NCBI RefSeq assembly: GCF_000972845.2
Contig: NC_040021.1
Location: forward strand, 12,738,908-12,802,907
Origin: Larimichthys crocea
Taxonomy: Eukaryota > Chordata > Actinopteri > Sciaenidae
Direction of reading: 5' to 3'
DNA length: 64,000 bases
The notes under the pieces were generated by a model. That model worked only from the letters and a program-made list of their open reading frames with translations, was not told the origin of the DNA and made no database searches. This document shows, piece by piece, positions 45,581-56,589 of the stretch. Made by a program: the position numbers and the translations under genes. The first letter of the stretch is position 1. Each line of letters opens with the position of its first letter.

Positions 45581-46047
45581 GCAAATTGCACCATAAGAGA
45601 CTTAAGGACTAAATTGGTTAGAGATGAATTTGAAACCTGCTAAAAGTTTTTAGTGAAGTTTATGACGTGGAAACAGCATCAGAAAGTGCGTGTCAATGGC
45701 GAGCTGGAGGACAGTACCACATCATTGTGTCGATGAATTAGACATATTTAATTAGAGAAAATACATCATGATGAACAGATTTGTCACGTGCATTGTTTGC
45801 AGCAACATAAAAAAATGTTATAATTGACCATATGAGTGAATATTTAGAAAAACATTCATAAAACAGGTACAAAATGTGCAAAAAATCTGTAAATGATAAC
45901 TCACTGTATACATACAGTATATGATATGTATCATACTGTAAAACATCTTAAGCCTAAATGTTTGTCTGCTTCTGTTTATGTCCTGTTAAAGGTTTCAACA
46001 CCTTTTCTAGACGCTTACAATTTTCCGATCTTGTGTTTCTTCACTAG

Positions 46048-47235
46048 ATTTCCAGTTACATGGAAAAGGAGAAGAACATGGACAAAAGGCCTAGGTCTCC
46101 TTCTTTTTCCATGGATTCTTTGACCCCTGAGATCCAACACATCCCCATCTCAGGGTTCATCGATCACACACCGATGGATGACGATGAGCTGATGCAGTGT
46201 AATGACCTCTTAGATAAGAAGAGGTCACCTGCTTCAACATCCATGAAAACATCACTGGAAAGCAGATCATTGCTTTCCGGCTCCTGGTCTTGCAGCACCG
46301 ATTCAGTTCTCTCAGAGGTCATCACCTCATTTCATCAGGATGTCAATGAGGTGATTAAAGCAGTTTGCCAAAGCTTTTTTGATCCTGAAAACATGGAGAC
46401 AGAGGCAGTTGTTTCTGAAGAAAAGAGGAAGTCCAGACCACAGAGAACATATCAACCTCCCGACTGACCATCGGGCGAATAAGAGCCTGTCTTCTTCTTC
46501 CTCCAACGAAACAGTCATCGCTGAGGCAGCAAAAAACGCTCATCTCTTTGGTGATTGACAAAGCTGTAAAGGCACTGGAGGCCACTGAGGCTGCAAAAAA
46601 ACACCCAAGGACATTAGTTCTTTAAAGACACTGCAGTCTGTGAGGTGTGAAAAGATCGCTGGAGGACACTGATTCTCTAAAGACACTGCAATCTACTGAC
46701 TGTGAAAAGGGAAGAGGTGTTCAATATGAGATCAGAGAAAAGTTCATCCAGCTCCACTTGCATATTTGGATGAGCCTGTCAGGGTCACCCAGCACCGACT
46801 GGACAATTTTTTGCACTGCACAGGAGCCAACAGGGCCTTTGTGATTCCCAAGAGACAAACCACCATTACCTCCTCCAGTGGTGGTGAAAGTACAGACCTG
46901 ATGCCATTTCAGCGAGAGTTGGTGGACTGCATGGCGGACGAAGACCCAAACTGTGTTGAGAAAACCAAAGCAAAGAAAGCAAATCGCTTCTTTGACTTCT
47001 TCCGCAACGTCTTTTCCAAGGTGAGGATGCATTTACGTTAAAAATCTTGAGTCTTCATGAGTTATAAAAAAATGAAAAATCCTTGAAGACATTGCTTGAA
47101 TCTTTTGTTCAACTGCAGATATTTATTTATTTTTTATTACTTTCCCAGAAAAAACAATAAGAAGAAGAAGAAGGTGGCTGTGGAAGAAAATCACTCCAAG
47201 TGGCCTTCTTTTTGGATGCACGTGATGCTTTATAA
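46048..47235 (+). pseudogene. Repeat gene copy 2, frameshifted
   Basis: Equivalent of exons 2 and 3 (46048-47020, 47149-47235). It begins with the same MEKEKNMDKRPRSPSFSMDS, then loses frame by a one-base deletion in TTAGATAAGAAG (near 46,214) and further indels. Exon 3 reads AAA AAA CAA TAA and stops at once. Exon 1 is present only as the inverted piece at 45,448-45,580. Splice sites are conserved. Because non-coding flanks carry the same indel density, the breaks may be consensus errors. Confidence 0.7.
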
Positions 47236-47391
47236 GGACCAGGATCAGGACCAGCTTAGCCATGTCCTGATAATAACTTATCCCTCTGTTGTATTGATGT
47301 ATATAAATACATCAATGATGTATATTGTGCTGTGTTTTAACTATGACTGTTCCTACAATTAAGACTTCAATATCAGTGCTTCTAGTTGTTT

Positions 47392-50018
47392 GAGGTTGCT
47401 GGAGGACCCTGAATTGTTTAAAGACACTGCAGTCACTGACTGTGAAAAAGGTGCTAGTGACAATTCTCTAAAGGACACTACAGTCCACTGACTGTGAAAA
47501 GTGTGTGAGGGACAATTCTCTAAAGGACACTGCAGTCCACTGACTGTGAAAAGGTGCTAGGAGGACAATTCTCTAAGTAAACACTGCAGTCCACTGACTG
47601 TGAAAAGGTGCTAGAGGACCAATTCTCTAAAGACACTACAGTCCACTGACTGTGAAAAGGTGCTGGAGGACAATTCTCTAAAGACACTGCAGTCCACTGA
47701 CTGTGAAAAGTGTGCTAGAGGACAATTCTCTAAAGACACTACAGTCCACTGACTGTGAAAAGGTGCTGGAGGACAATTCTCTAAAGACACTGCAGTCCAC
47801 TGACTGTGAAAAGGTGCTAGAGGACAATTCTCTAAAGACACTACAGTCCACTGACTGTGAAAAGGTGCTGGAGGACAATTCTCTAAAGACACTGCAGTCC
47901 ACTGACTGTGAAAAGGTGCTAGAGGACAATTCTCTAAAGACACTGCAGTCCACTGACTGTGAAAAAGTGCTGGAGGACGCCAAATTTTTAAAGACACTGC
48001 AGTTCACTACGTGAAAAGTGCTGAGGACATTCTCTAAAGACACTGCAGTCCACTGACTGTGTAAAAGGTGCTAGAGGACAATTCTCTAAAGACACTGCAG
48101 TCCACTGACTGTGAAAAAGGGCTAGAGGACAATTCTCTAAAGACACTACAGTCCACTGACTGTGAAAAGGTTGCTGGAGGGACAATTTCTAAAGACACTG
48201 CAGTCCACTGACTGTGAAAAGGTGCTAGAGGACAATTCTCTAAAGACACTACAGTCCACTGACTGTGAAAAAGTGCTGGAGGACAATTCTCTAAAGACAC
48301 TGCAGTCCATGACTGTGAAAATGTGCTAGAGGACAATTCTCTAAGACACTGCAGTCCACTGACTGTGAAAAGGTGCTGGAGGACAATTCTCTAAAGACAC
48401 TGCAGTCCACGACTGTGAAAAGGGCTAGAGGACAATTCTCTAAAGACACTACAGTCCACTGACTGTGAAAAGGTGCTGGAGGACAATTCTCTAAAGACAC
48501 TGCAGTCCACTGACTGTGAAAAGGTGCTAGAGGACAATTCTCTAAAGACACTGCAGTCCATTGACTGTGAAAAAGTGCTGGAGGACGCCAAATTTTTAAA
48601 GACACTGCAGTTCACTAACAGTGAAAAGATGCTGAAGGAGGCTGATTCTCTAAAGACACTGCAGTCCACTGACTGGAAAGGTGCTAGAGGACAATTCTCT
48701 AAAGACACTGCAGTCCACTGACTGTGAAAAGGGGCTGAGGACATTCTCTAAAGACACTGCAGTCCACTGACTGTTGAAAAGGTGCTAGAGGACAATTCTC
48801 TAAAGACACTGACAGTCCACTGACTGTGGAAAAGGTGCTAGAGGACAATTCTCTAAAGACACTCAGTCCACTGACTGTGAAAAAGGTGCTAGAGGACAAT
48901 TCTCTAAAGACACTGCAGTCCATTGACTGTGAAAAAGTGCTGGAGGACGCCAAATTTTTAAAGACACTGCAGTTCACTGAACTGTGAAAAGTGCTGGAAG
49001 GAGGCAATTCTCTAAAGACACTGCAGTCCACTGACGGTAAAAGGTGCTAGAGGACAATTCTCTAAAGACACTGCAGTCCACTGACTGTGAAAAGGTGCTA
49101 GAGGACAATTCTCTAAAGACACTACAGTCCACTGACTGTGAAAAGGTGCTGGAGGACAATTCTCTAAAGACACTGCAGTCCACTGACTGTGAAAAGGTGC
49201 TAGAGGACAATTCTCTAAAGACACTACAGTCCACTGACTGTGAAAAGGTGCTGGAGGAACAATTCTCTAAGACACTGCAGTCCACTGACTGTGAAAAGGT
49301 GCTAGAGGACAATTCTCTAAAGACACTACAGTCCACTGACTGTGAAAAGGTGCTGGAGGACAATTCTCTAAAGACACTGCAGTCCACTGACTGTGAAAAG
49401 GTGCTAGAGGACAATTCTCTAAAGACACTGCAGTCCACTGACTGTGAAAAGGTGCTAGAGGACAATTCTCTAAAGACACTGCAGTCCACTGACTGTGAAA
49501 AGGTGCTAGAGGACAATTCTCTAAAGACACTACAGTCCACTGACTGTGGAAAAGGTGCGGAGGACAATTCTCTAAAGACACTGCAGTCCACTGACTGTGA
49601 AAAAGGTGCTGAGGGACAAATTCTCTAAAGACACTGCAGTCCACTGACTGTGAAAAGGTGCTAGAGGACAATTCTCTAAAGACACTGCAGTCCACTGACT
49701 GTGAAAAGGTGCTAGAGGACAATTCTCTAAAGACACTGCAGTCCACTGACTGTGAAAAGGTGCTAGAGGACAATTCTCTAAAGACACTGCAGTCCACTGA
49801 CTGTGAAAAGGTGCAGAGGAAATTCTCTAAAGACACTGCAGTCCACTGACTGTGAAAAAGTGCTGAAGGAGGCTGATTTTCTAAAGACACTGCAGTCCAC
49901 TGACTGTGAAAAGGTGCTGGAGGAGACTGACAACCACTATACCTCCTCCAGTGATGATGAAAGTGCAGACCTGAGGCACATTCAGCGAGAGTTGGTGGAC
50001 TGCATGGCAGTTATGTGA
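47392..50018 (+). CDS. 51-bp repeat exon, copy 2 (interrupted by indels)
   Basis: About 49 units of a 17-codon repeat, consensus VLEDNSLKTLQSTDCEK, in the + frame. Longest clean runs are 47,703-48,014 and 49,044-49,628. It ends VLEETDNHYTSSSDDESADL, RHIQRELVDCMAVM-stop at 50,018. The end matches exon 2 of the upstream gene (SSSGGESTDLMPFQRELVDC), so the array exon arose from that exon's repeat-bearing half. Variant units with AKFLKTLQFT recur near 47,970, 48,580 and 48,940. AATAAA at 50,239-50,244 follows. Each unit holds one Cys and one CTGCAG or CTACAG. Single-base indels break the frame in several places. Confidence 0.55.
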
Positions 50019-50238
50019 AAATTCTTGAGTCTTCATGATTTATGAAGAAATTAATCTTCTTGAAGAAATTGCTTGAATCTTTTGTTCAACTGTAGAGGTT
50101 TATTGTAGATGTTTAGATTTTTTTATAAATTATAAAAAAATCACTCCAAGTGGCCTTCTTTTTGGATGCACATGTGTGCTTTTATAAGGACCAGGATCAG
50201 GACCAGCTTCATAACTTATCCCTGCTGTTGTATTGATG

Positions 50239-50244
50239 AATAAA
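50239..50244 (+). promoter_or_regulatory. Poly(A) signal after the repeat exon
   Basis: GATGAATAAAAATAC carries AATAAA. The matching site after the ordinary exon 3 (GATGTATATAAATAC at about 43,210) lacks the hexamer, which suggests transcripts normally end after the repeat exon. Copy 3 has the same signal at 61,126-61,131. Confidence 0.55.
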
Positions 50245-50611
50245 AATACATCAATATGATGTACATTGTGATGTGTTTTAACGATGCCTGTTTCCCAAAT
50301 TAAGACTTCAATATCAGTGATTCTAGTTGTTGGACACTTGCGTGCTACTTTCTCTGTTAACCACAAACCAGACTAAAGTATAGCACACACTATCTTTGAC
50401 ACATATTCACACACACACACAAGACAGGAGAGGTAGTAGTCAGTACAGGGCTGTGACGATCTTATTAAACACACCACTATCAGAACAATACAACTCCAGG
50501 CAGACGCTTTACCCTAAAATACCATTAAATACAAAGCTTGACAAGGTTTAGTAGAGTCTTCAAACCTTTCAGAAAAAACACAGTCTGTAATATTCAGAAA
50601 GTTTTTTTAAC

Positions 50612-50638
50612 CTGTGAGCAGTTGTTCTTTGCTGGTAT
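50612..50638 (-). CDS. 27-nt microexon on - strand (possible GNPAT exon)
   Basis: On -, a strong acceptor (CTTCTGCTTCTTCTTCTTCCAG) precedes 27 nt encoding IPAKNNCSQ, then CACAG|GTTAAA. In copy 3 the donor is GTAAAA. The length is a multiple of 3 and it could join the MTDT start exon to GNPAT exon 39858 (YRDSG...), all in phase 0. This is an inference from phase and order only. Confidence 0.4.
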
Positions 50639-51651
50639 CTGGAAGAAGAAGAAGCAGAAGAGTCTTGGATTTCTGGAAATGCCCTCAGAACAGCTGTATT
50701 GCTAAATGACCTCTGGGTTCCTTAAAGACCACCAGGGGTATTTATATGTTATTTTAGAAGATCATATGCACTGTGACTTGAATCTAATGGTAATAGATGA
50801 GACTTGCTCAATAAGGCAGCGAGGGTTTAGTTTACAAGTGTGACTGGACTTTGGTGCGTGAAGTGGCTGAAAAGCATAGTTATATACTCTCAACAAGACA
50901 AAGGCAGCTCAGACCTATTAAAGCCCCCAAAGCCACAGATTATAGTGTGTCTACTCACTTGTGCTAATTCAATTACTTGCACATATGTTGCACCACGAAT
51001 GTAACATAATTTCAACTGAGGCAAATCCTGCAGTATGATCTGGTTTCCATGTAGAGGATTCATGTGCCACTGATACATATTCATAAAATAACATGGTGTT
51101 AAAGTTATCCAATTTAACATCTTTGTGTGTGAGTTAAAATCCTTTGAGAACCACATTTTCAGGGAAGTATCAGGTTTTCAATGAGGAAGAAGGAATAAAT
51201 GTACTTGAAGGCATTTTAACAAAGGTTTTGTTCTCTTTGTTTTTATCAGAATATTTTATGTCTTCAAACATGTGAAGGGGATCTTTAAAGCAATGAATAA
51301 ACCATGACGGTCTTCATCCAGTGTGTTGTCACACTGTTATCTGCAGTCTCCTCTGTTTTGTTACAGACCAAACTATAAAGCAACATTTAGACTATGTGTT
51401 TCTAAGTGGCCAAAGTTTGAACAGCTCTGCCTCTATTTACAGCTCAACAATGGCCTCAGTGTGAACACTGACAACAACAAACACTTCAAATGCATTTTTG
51501 CACTCGCACCGCTAATAATTTTAAGTCCTGTTAACTTTTTTAAAGCGGCCTAAGATTGTACTGTGCGCGACAAACGCGTAAGGGATGCAACAAGTGTTTA
51601 GGATGAACCCAGCTCATTTCCAAAAAAAATAAAAAAAAACCTGAGTCTTAC

Positions 51652-51663
51652 CGTGTCCGTCAT
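51652..51663 (-). CDS. Start exon on - strand (MTDT), candidate GNPAT exon 1
   Basis: On -, ATGACGGACACG is followed by GTAAGACT, a strong donor in phase 0. Upstream (51,664-51,850) is a CpG-containing leader with no TATA. The next - strand coding sequence with a phase-0 acceptor and no start of its own is the GNPAT body at 39,858. The N-terminal extent of GNPAT in other species needs only about 20-30 more residues, so this fits. Not proven. Confidence 0.45.
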
Positions 51664-52059
51664 TCTTCACGGAACAAACACAACTCTTGCAGGTGTCTGT
51701 CCTCATCGACTTTCGGTTTCCGTGGCTTGCAAGCTGCCTCCGATACACCCTGCGAGGTGCAGAGCCCTGGGGCGCAGGCCAATGGTGTCGCTGGGTTTGG
51801 AAACTCCTCCCGATATTGTATGTGCGGGCCTTGCTCTCTAATAACCTCCACCAACACTCACACTATAGTGCATGATGGAGTGCAGAGCAAAGGCAAACTG
51901 CTGAGTTGGGGCTGCTTGTCAAAAAAGACAAACAGGTCTGTCTGGACAAATGACTATGGGCTGTGTTTCTGTGCAAGTTATAAATCATCAGTGTTAAGAT
52001 TTCATACTAAGGAGTTGGGAATATTTATTCATTTTTGCATTTATTCATGAAACATATCT

Positions 52060-52412
52060 TTAAAGGACCAGTGTGCAGGATTTAGTGACATCTAGTGGTG
52101 TAGTTGCTGATTGCAACCCCTCTCCCTTCCTAGCATGACTGAAAAACTACACTGGACTACAATGGGAATTTAATTTGTCCTTTCTGGGCTACTGTAGAAA
52201 ACAGTCGGCTCGTGAGGGCCCAGACAGTCTTAGATTAAAGGCCCTTCTAAGTAACCAAAACACAGTGACTCTATTTTCAGGTGATTATACGCTAGTGAAA
52301 ATATATGAAAAAATATATTAAAGTTAATGTATGAGCTAATCATTTCAATTAAACCTGTCCTATCCATATTCTGTAAATAGGCCCCCTAAATCTGACACAC
52401 TGGACCTTTAAA
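52060..52412. mobile_element. MITE with AAAGGACCAGTGTG ends
   Basis: The left end AAAGGACCAGTGTGCAGGAT and right end (reverse complement AAAGGTCCAGTGTGTCAGAT) are 23-bp inverted repeats with about 3 mismatches. They enclose 350 bp including GACATCTAGTGGTG, a motif familiar from percomorph introns. It is present again in copy 3 at 62,958-63,350, so it was inserted before the block duplicated. Confidence 0.8.
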
Positions 52413-52869
52413 TGTCATGGACACTCATGTTTGATGAAAACAATAAAAAGTTCCCTCTATGGTGACCCATGTTTAAAAAACATGATGCAGGGCCCTCTAG
52501 GGTGCCCTACCAGTGTATAAAAAACACTGCTTTACATGAAAATTAGTTCTAAATGGTTAAAATATATATTCTCATATTTGTGTAGCTGGTTTCCCACTGC
52601 ACACAGCTGGCACCCTCTATTATATTTTTATTTTTTTATTTTTTTGGCCCCTGCCCCCAGACAGCCTGTATTAAAGAGCATTTATCAAACTAATTGCAGT
52701 TGATTTGTTAATTGCTCATAAACTGATAACTATTTATGACATAGAGGCCTAGAAAGATGAGGCCTGCTGACGTAAATCTGCAGCCTGTCAGCCTCCCACC
52801 CACTCTCCATATCTGTTTATCTAGCAGCCTGATGCGTTACACTGATGGCGACAAGTAAAGAGATTCAAG

Positions 52870-52910
52870 ATGGCTGAAGCTTTTGTGGAGCTCCTTCGAG
52901 AGCTTCAGAG
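52870..52910 (+). CDS. Possible start exon on + strand
   Basis: ATGGCTGAAGC begins a frame MAEAFVELLRELQ ending CAGAG|GTGAGAAT, a good donor, about 1.2 kb from and divergent to the - strand MTDT start exon. The next exon would lie beyond a long intron and is not seen. In copy 3 (63,813-63,853) compensating indels change the peptide. It may be the head-to-head neighbour of GNPAT, but that is not established. Confidence 0.35.
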
Positions 52911-53130
52911 GTGAGAATGTTGTTTTTAAGATCAAGAACAAAAGTTGGTTAAAAACAGTAAAACACTGTCAGGGAGCATTTCATTGCACAATGAGTACTT
53001 TTACTTTTGATACTTTGATACATTTGATGATAATACTGACACTATTTACTTCCGAGTGTTTACTGCCAGAGTGTGGTAGTAGTACATTAGTAAAGGTCTG
53101 TGATATTTATTTACTCTTGTATTCAGGTTA

Positions 53131-54559
53131 ATGCAGAGGTCAATAGACATTGACACACACACACACACTCATTTACCAAGGCATTTTTATTGTGTTTGAT
53201 TACACCAATTGTAACAGTGAACTGGTCAACAGAAGTGGAGGGAGTAAATGAACAAACATGATTATTAATAATTCACAGTTAAGGCAAAGATAACACGGTT
53301 CAGGCTATTCAGCTCTTTCATGGAAAGAATAACAAGAGTGCTAAAGCTTTATACACCACACACACATCCTCTTTCATGAACTTACACACGCGTACTGTGA
53401 TTGATACTGTTCAGGTGGTTATATTCACAGGTCACAATAATAGCAGCTCCTGCTTCATGTGACCTCATGTTCTTTTCTGTTGGGGGTATAAGACTACAGA
53501 TCCCTTTTTGATTACTGTCCTCTCTAAATTGTGGAGAATCTGATAAGATTTTTCAGATCTGGGTTTTGTTTCTCTTTAAGTGAAGAAGGAAATGGTAGTA
53601 ACAGTACACTAATGAACCAATGGGTGCAAGGGTAAGCTACAAATATCAGTCAGTATCTAATCAGATGAGTACATAAAATATACTTAATGGCATGTATGAA
53701 AATGAGCATAAACTTTAGAGAAAGGAACAGTCACATAGACCGGATGATATCTGTGTTATTGTATGAAATGTAACTGCGTGGATAAATTAAAAGACGTTTC
53801 ACAAAGGTCACCACAGAAATGGACGTTCTGATCACACACACACACACACACACTGTGTGATTTCCAATAGAAAAATAAAAACAGAATTCAGCAATCCGCC
53901 TCACAGTTGCTGTTGATTTTGAGAGAAACCGATGGTTATTATGACCTATAAAAACGTGTTCTCTTCAGCAACAATAAATATTCAATTTGTTTTCATAACG
54001 TACCTCATGTCAGGATTCTCGTCCTCGACACATTATGATATCAAGCTACACAGACAATCATTCATTCATTGTGCTCTGGTAATACATGTCAGTGTACTAT
54101 ATAACTAATACTCAAACACAGTAATAGATTACACGCGCACACCACTTGTTGCTATAAAGTGAAATTAGCCTGCATGTATATATATCTGCATTTCCATGCT
54201 GATTGAGGATTCGTAACAGTCTTGACTGGAAAAGTTCAGAGTAAGAAAATAAATTCTACATTGAGTGTTTGGCACAAGTTGAAGTAAACTTGCTCTCTGA
54301 TATCTGCACGTGTGTTCTGTATGATGCACTTGTGAACAGATACCATCAGTATATTGTCTGTTAAATACAGTTTGCATCTGTCTGCATATATAGATTAGAA
54401 AGTCTAGCTACTGAAGTCACTTCAAAAATAATATTATATGCTAAGCTGCCTGAATAAATTACTATACTTTCTCATATACATACATCTAGTCAGAAGGCTA
54501 CAGACTCCTTTTTTCATAAAAGTGCGCTTACATCCATCTTGTGCGTTATGTTCACAGCA
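53131..54559. other. Flank without a supported gene
   Basis: A/T-rich sequence with CA microsatellites (53,151-53,168; 53,837-53,854). I see no exon. Up to about 53.13 kb it has a counterpart in copy 3; beyond that the window ends before the counterpart could appear. Confidence 0.6.
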
Positions 54560-55070
54560 GATTAGCTCAGCTGTCCACTAAAAGTGCTCCACCATCTACA
54601 AAGATCTACAGATTCACATGACACACATCCACACAAATGAGTGCTACATCTCAGGCACACCATCAGTGAGTCAGTGCCTGTGAAGGAGCTGCTCAGCAGG
54701 CCACAGGTAGTCAGCTTCCAGGGCTGGGAGTCTGTGGAGGTGTAGTTCCCTGATGCTCCACCCGAGGGAGCTGCTGCCTCCAAGGTGAAGTGGCTGTAGG
54801 TGTCCGAGCAGGGAAGTCTGAGGAGGAGGATCGCATCTTCAGTGGGAACACGTGATCACCACCTCACCGAGCGTACATAACTGAAGAGAGAAACTCACTT
54901 AATTAGCAAGCATTTTCTCTGAAGTCAGTAGAGTAGATCGTGGAAAGTGGACACAGGACTTACGATGAGATGTTGGTCTTGGCATGTTCCTGCACCAGCT
55001 CGCCTTTAGGGTTTGACTGTAAAAATCCTGTTCAGTGGCACTCCATACTTCTTTATAGGAAAATACATCC
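54560..55070 (-). pseudogene. Two possible - strand exons with frame breaks
   Basis: Exon-like segments on -: about 55,069-54,962 (acceptor TATATTTGCAG, donor GTAAGT) and about 54,888-54,562 (acceptor CTCTCTTCAG). Shifting between frames they read KKYGVPLNRIFTVKP, then GELVQEHAKTNIS; and LCTLGEVVITC, then TEDAILLLRLPCSDTYSHFT and SGNYTSTDSQPWKLTTCGLL. One frame change is needed inside each. They look like real coding text broken by indels, possibly assembly errors. The family is not recognised. Confidence 0.35.
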
Positions 55071-55244
55071 TGCAAATATAGATGAGAAATGAGTTCAGTG
55101 TTAGAAACTTTGCCAAAATAACACGTTTACGCATAGTGATTGATTAATGCACAGAATCAAAGAGTATCACTTGTTTTGTACGGTATGTAACGCGTGTGTA
55201 CGTCGGTCTGTTGCCAAACGTGCATAGATGTGTGTTTGTGTTCT

Positions 55245-55490
55245 TTTCTTTTTTTTAGATATTTTTGTGGCCTTTGTTGAGCATTTATTTGGACAGAGGA
55301 CAGGTTGTAAGAGATGACAGGAATGTGAGGGAGAGAGAGACGGGGACTGAATGTGGGAAAGCCACAGGTGGGACCTGAGCCCTGGGCCGCCATGGCAGGA
55401 CCGAGCCCCTACACATTGGGCAGATGCTACACCAAAACCGCATCTTTTGGTAGACATCAAGCAAGGCAACAAACACAAGGGACATAGGCA
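55245..55490 (-). mobile_element. SINE-like element, copy 3 counterpart
   Basis: Matches 40,012-40,255 with scattered indels, including GAGAGAGACGGGG and CCTGAGCCCTGGGCCGCCAT. It marks the left edge of the duplicated block. Confidence 0.65.
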
Positions 55491-55959
55491 ACCAGCTGAG
55501 AAAGAAGCCCAGATCAGGTCTGTCTTTCAGTGTTTTTATTTTACGAAGCTCTCGCTACAAATAACAAGTCAGTCCATGATTTTCTTGTTTGGTCACTCTC
55601 TCATCAAACTTTTTTTGTGTAAACCTTCTTTCCCAAAACTCCTGTGGTACACATATTAAACACTCCCTCGGTTCCCCTTTTCCCTCGGGCGTAAGTAGTC
55701 TCGTAGGCGTTTACTGCCATCAGGAGACTGATGCAGAGCATCAGACGGGAAAGCAGGAAACATTTTCTCCATAATAACTCATGACTCCAGTCTCACCAAA
55801 AAATCAGCAACATAATTGGTCGTGTGCGATCTTTGTGCCCTTAAAGACGTGGCTACTTGGTTACATGTGCAAGAGCAGTGTATGTGGTACATAGTGGGGA
55901 TGACCAGAGACTCTATTTCACTGATTACCAATCAGATCCTCATTCAAAATTGATTTAAA

Positions 55960-56145
55960 GGGGCGGTCGGTGTAGCGTAGTGGTTAAAGTGGCCGGCCTG
56001 TGTGTAAGGTTAAGTCCTCGCGCAGCTGGCCCCGGTCGCGAATCCCGCATCGGACAGCTATTTACTGCGTTGTCACTCCCCCCTCTCTCTGCTTCCGTCT
56101 ATCTTCAGCTTTTCCACATTAAAGGCATAAAGGCCAAAAAAAAAA
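55960..56145 (+). mobile_element. tRNA-derived SINE, copy 3 counterpart
   Basis: GGGGCGGTCGGTGTAGCGTA head and AAAGGCATAAAGGCCAAAA tail. Indels have damaged the B-box region. Confidence 0.7.
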
Positions 56146-56589
56146 AAGATTTAAAAATTTTAAAATCTGTTAGAAAAGTTACACACTGTCGCTTTTTTAA
56201 ATTTAAAGCCCCTTCACACTCAGTTTCAAACCAGTCCGTTTGCAAACTTATTATAGGATTAACACACACACACAAACAAACACCCACAACACCAATCTTG
56301 ATTTTGCACTTAAGGGATCATCAGGCGGCGAAAACAGGGTAACACACAAAACCCACCATGTGTATGGAAACAGAGAGTTCTTGATACAGTGTTCCCGAGT
56401 TCTGAGTTCCATCCAATAGATATAAGTCAGTGTCCACACTGTTGACTACAGATAGATTGGTCTGCACTTGAACTACTGAACGTTTTGCACCAACACCTCC
56501 ACTCAACCGAGGACATCTCACAACCATAAAACTCGAAGAAGAGAAAAGAAAGATAAACAAAACTAATATATCCAAACTCAGCCTGAAAG

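Larger units (their letters stand above)
45588..55244. repeat. Tandem block, copy 2
   Basis: Order: gene copy (46,048-47,235), 51-bp array (47,392-49,914), array-exon tail to 50,018, poly(A) signal, - strand microexon and start exon, MITE, + strand start exon, then single-copy flank 53.1-55.2 kb. It is offset from copy 3 by about 11.0 kb at the gene and 10.9 kb at the 3' flank. Confidence 0.85.

Noticed and set aside
47611..49890. Long antisense frames in the array (repeats of SLENCPLAPFHSQWTAV and CSVFRELSSSTFSQSVD)
   Set aside because: A 51-bp unit keeps any stop-free frame open for the whole array. Only the + frame matches the repeat in the spliced exon and ends in conserved exon sequence.
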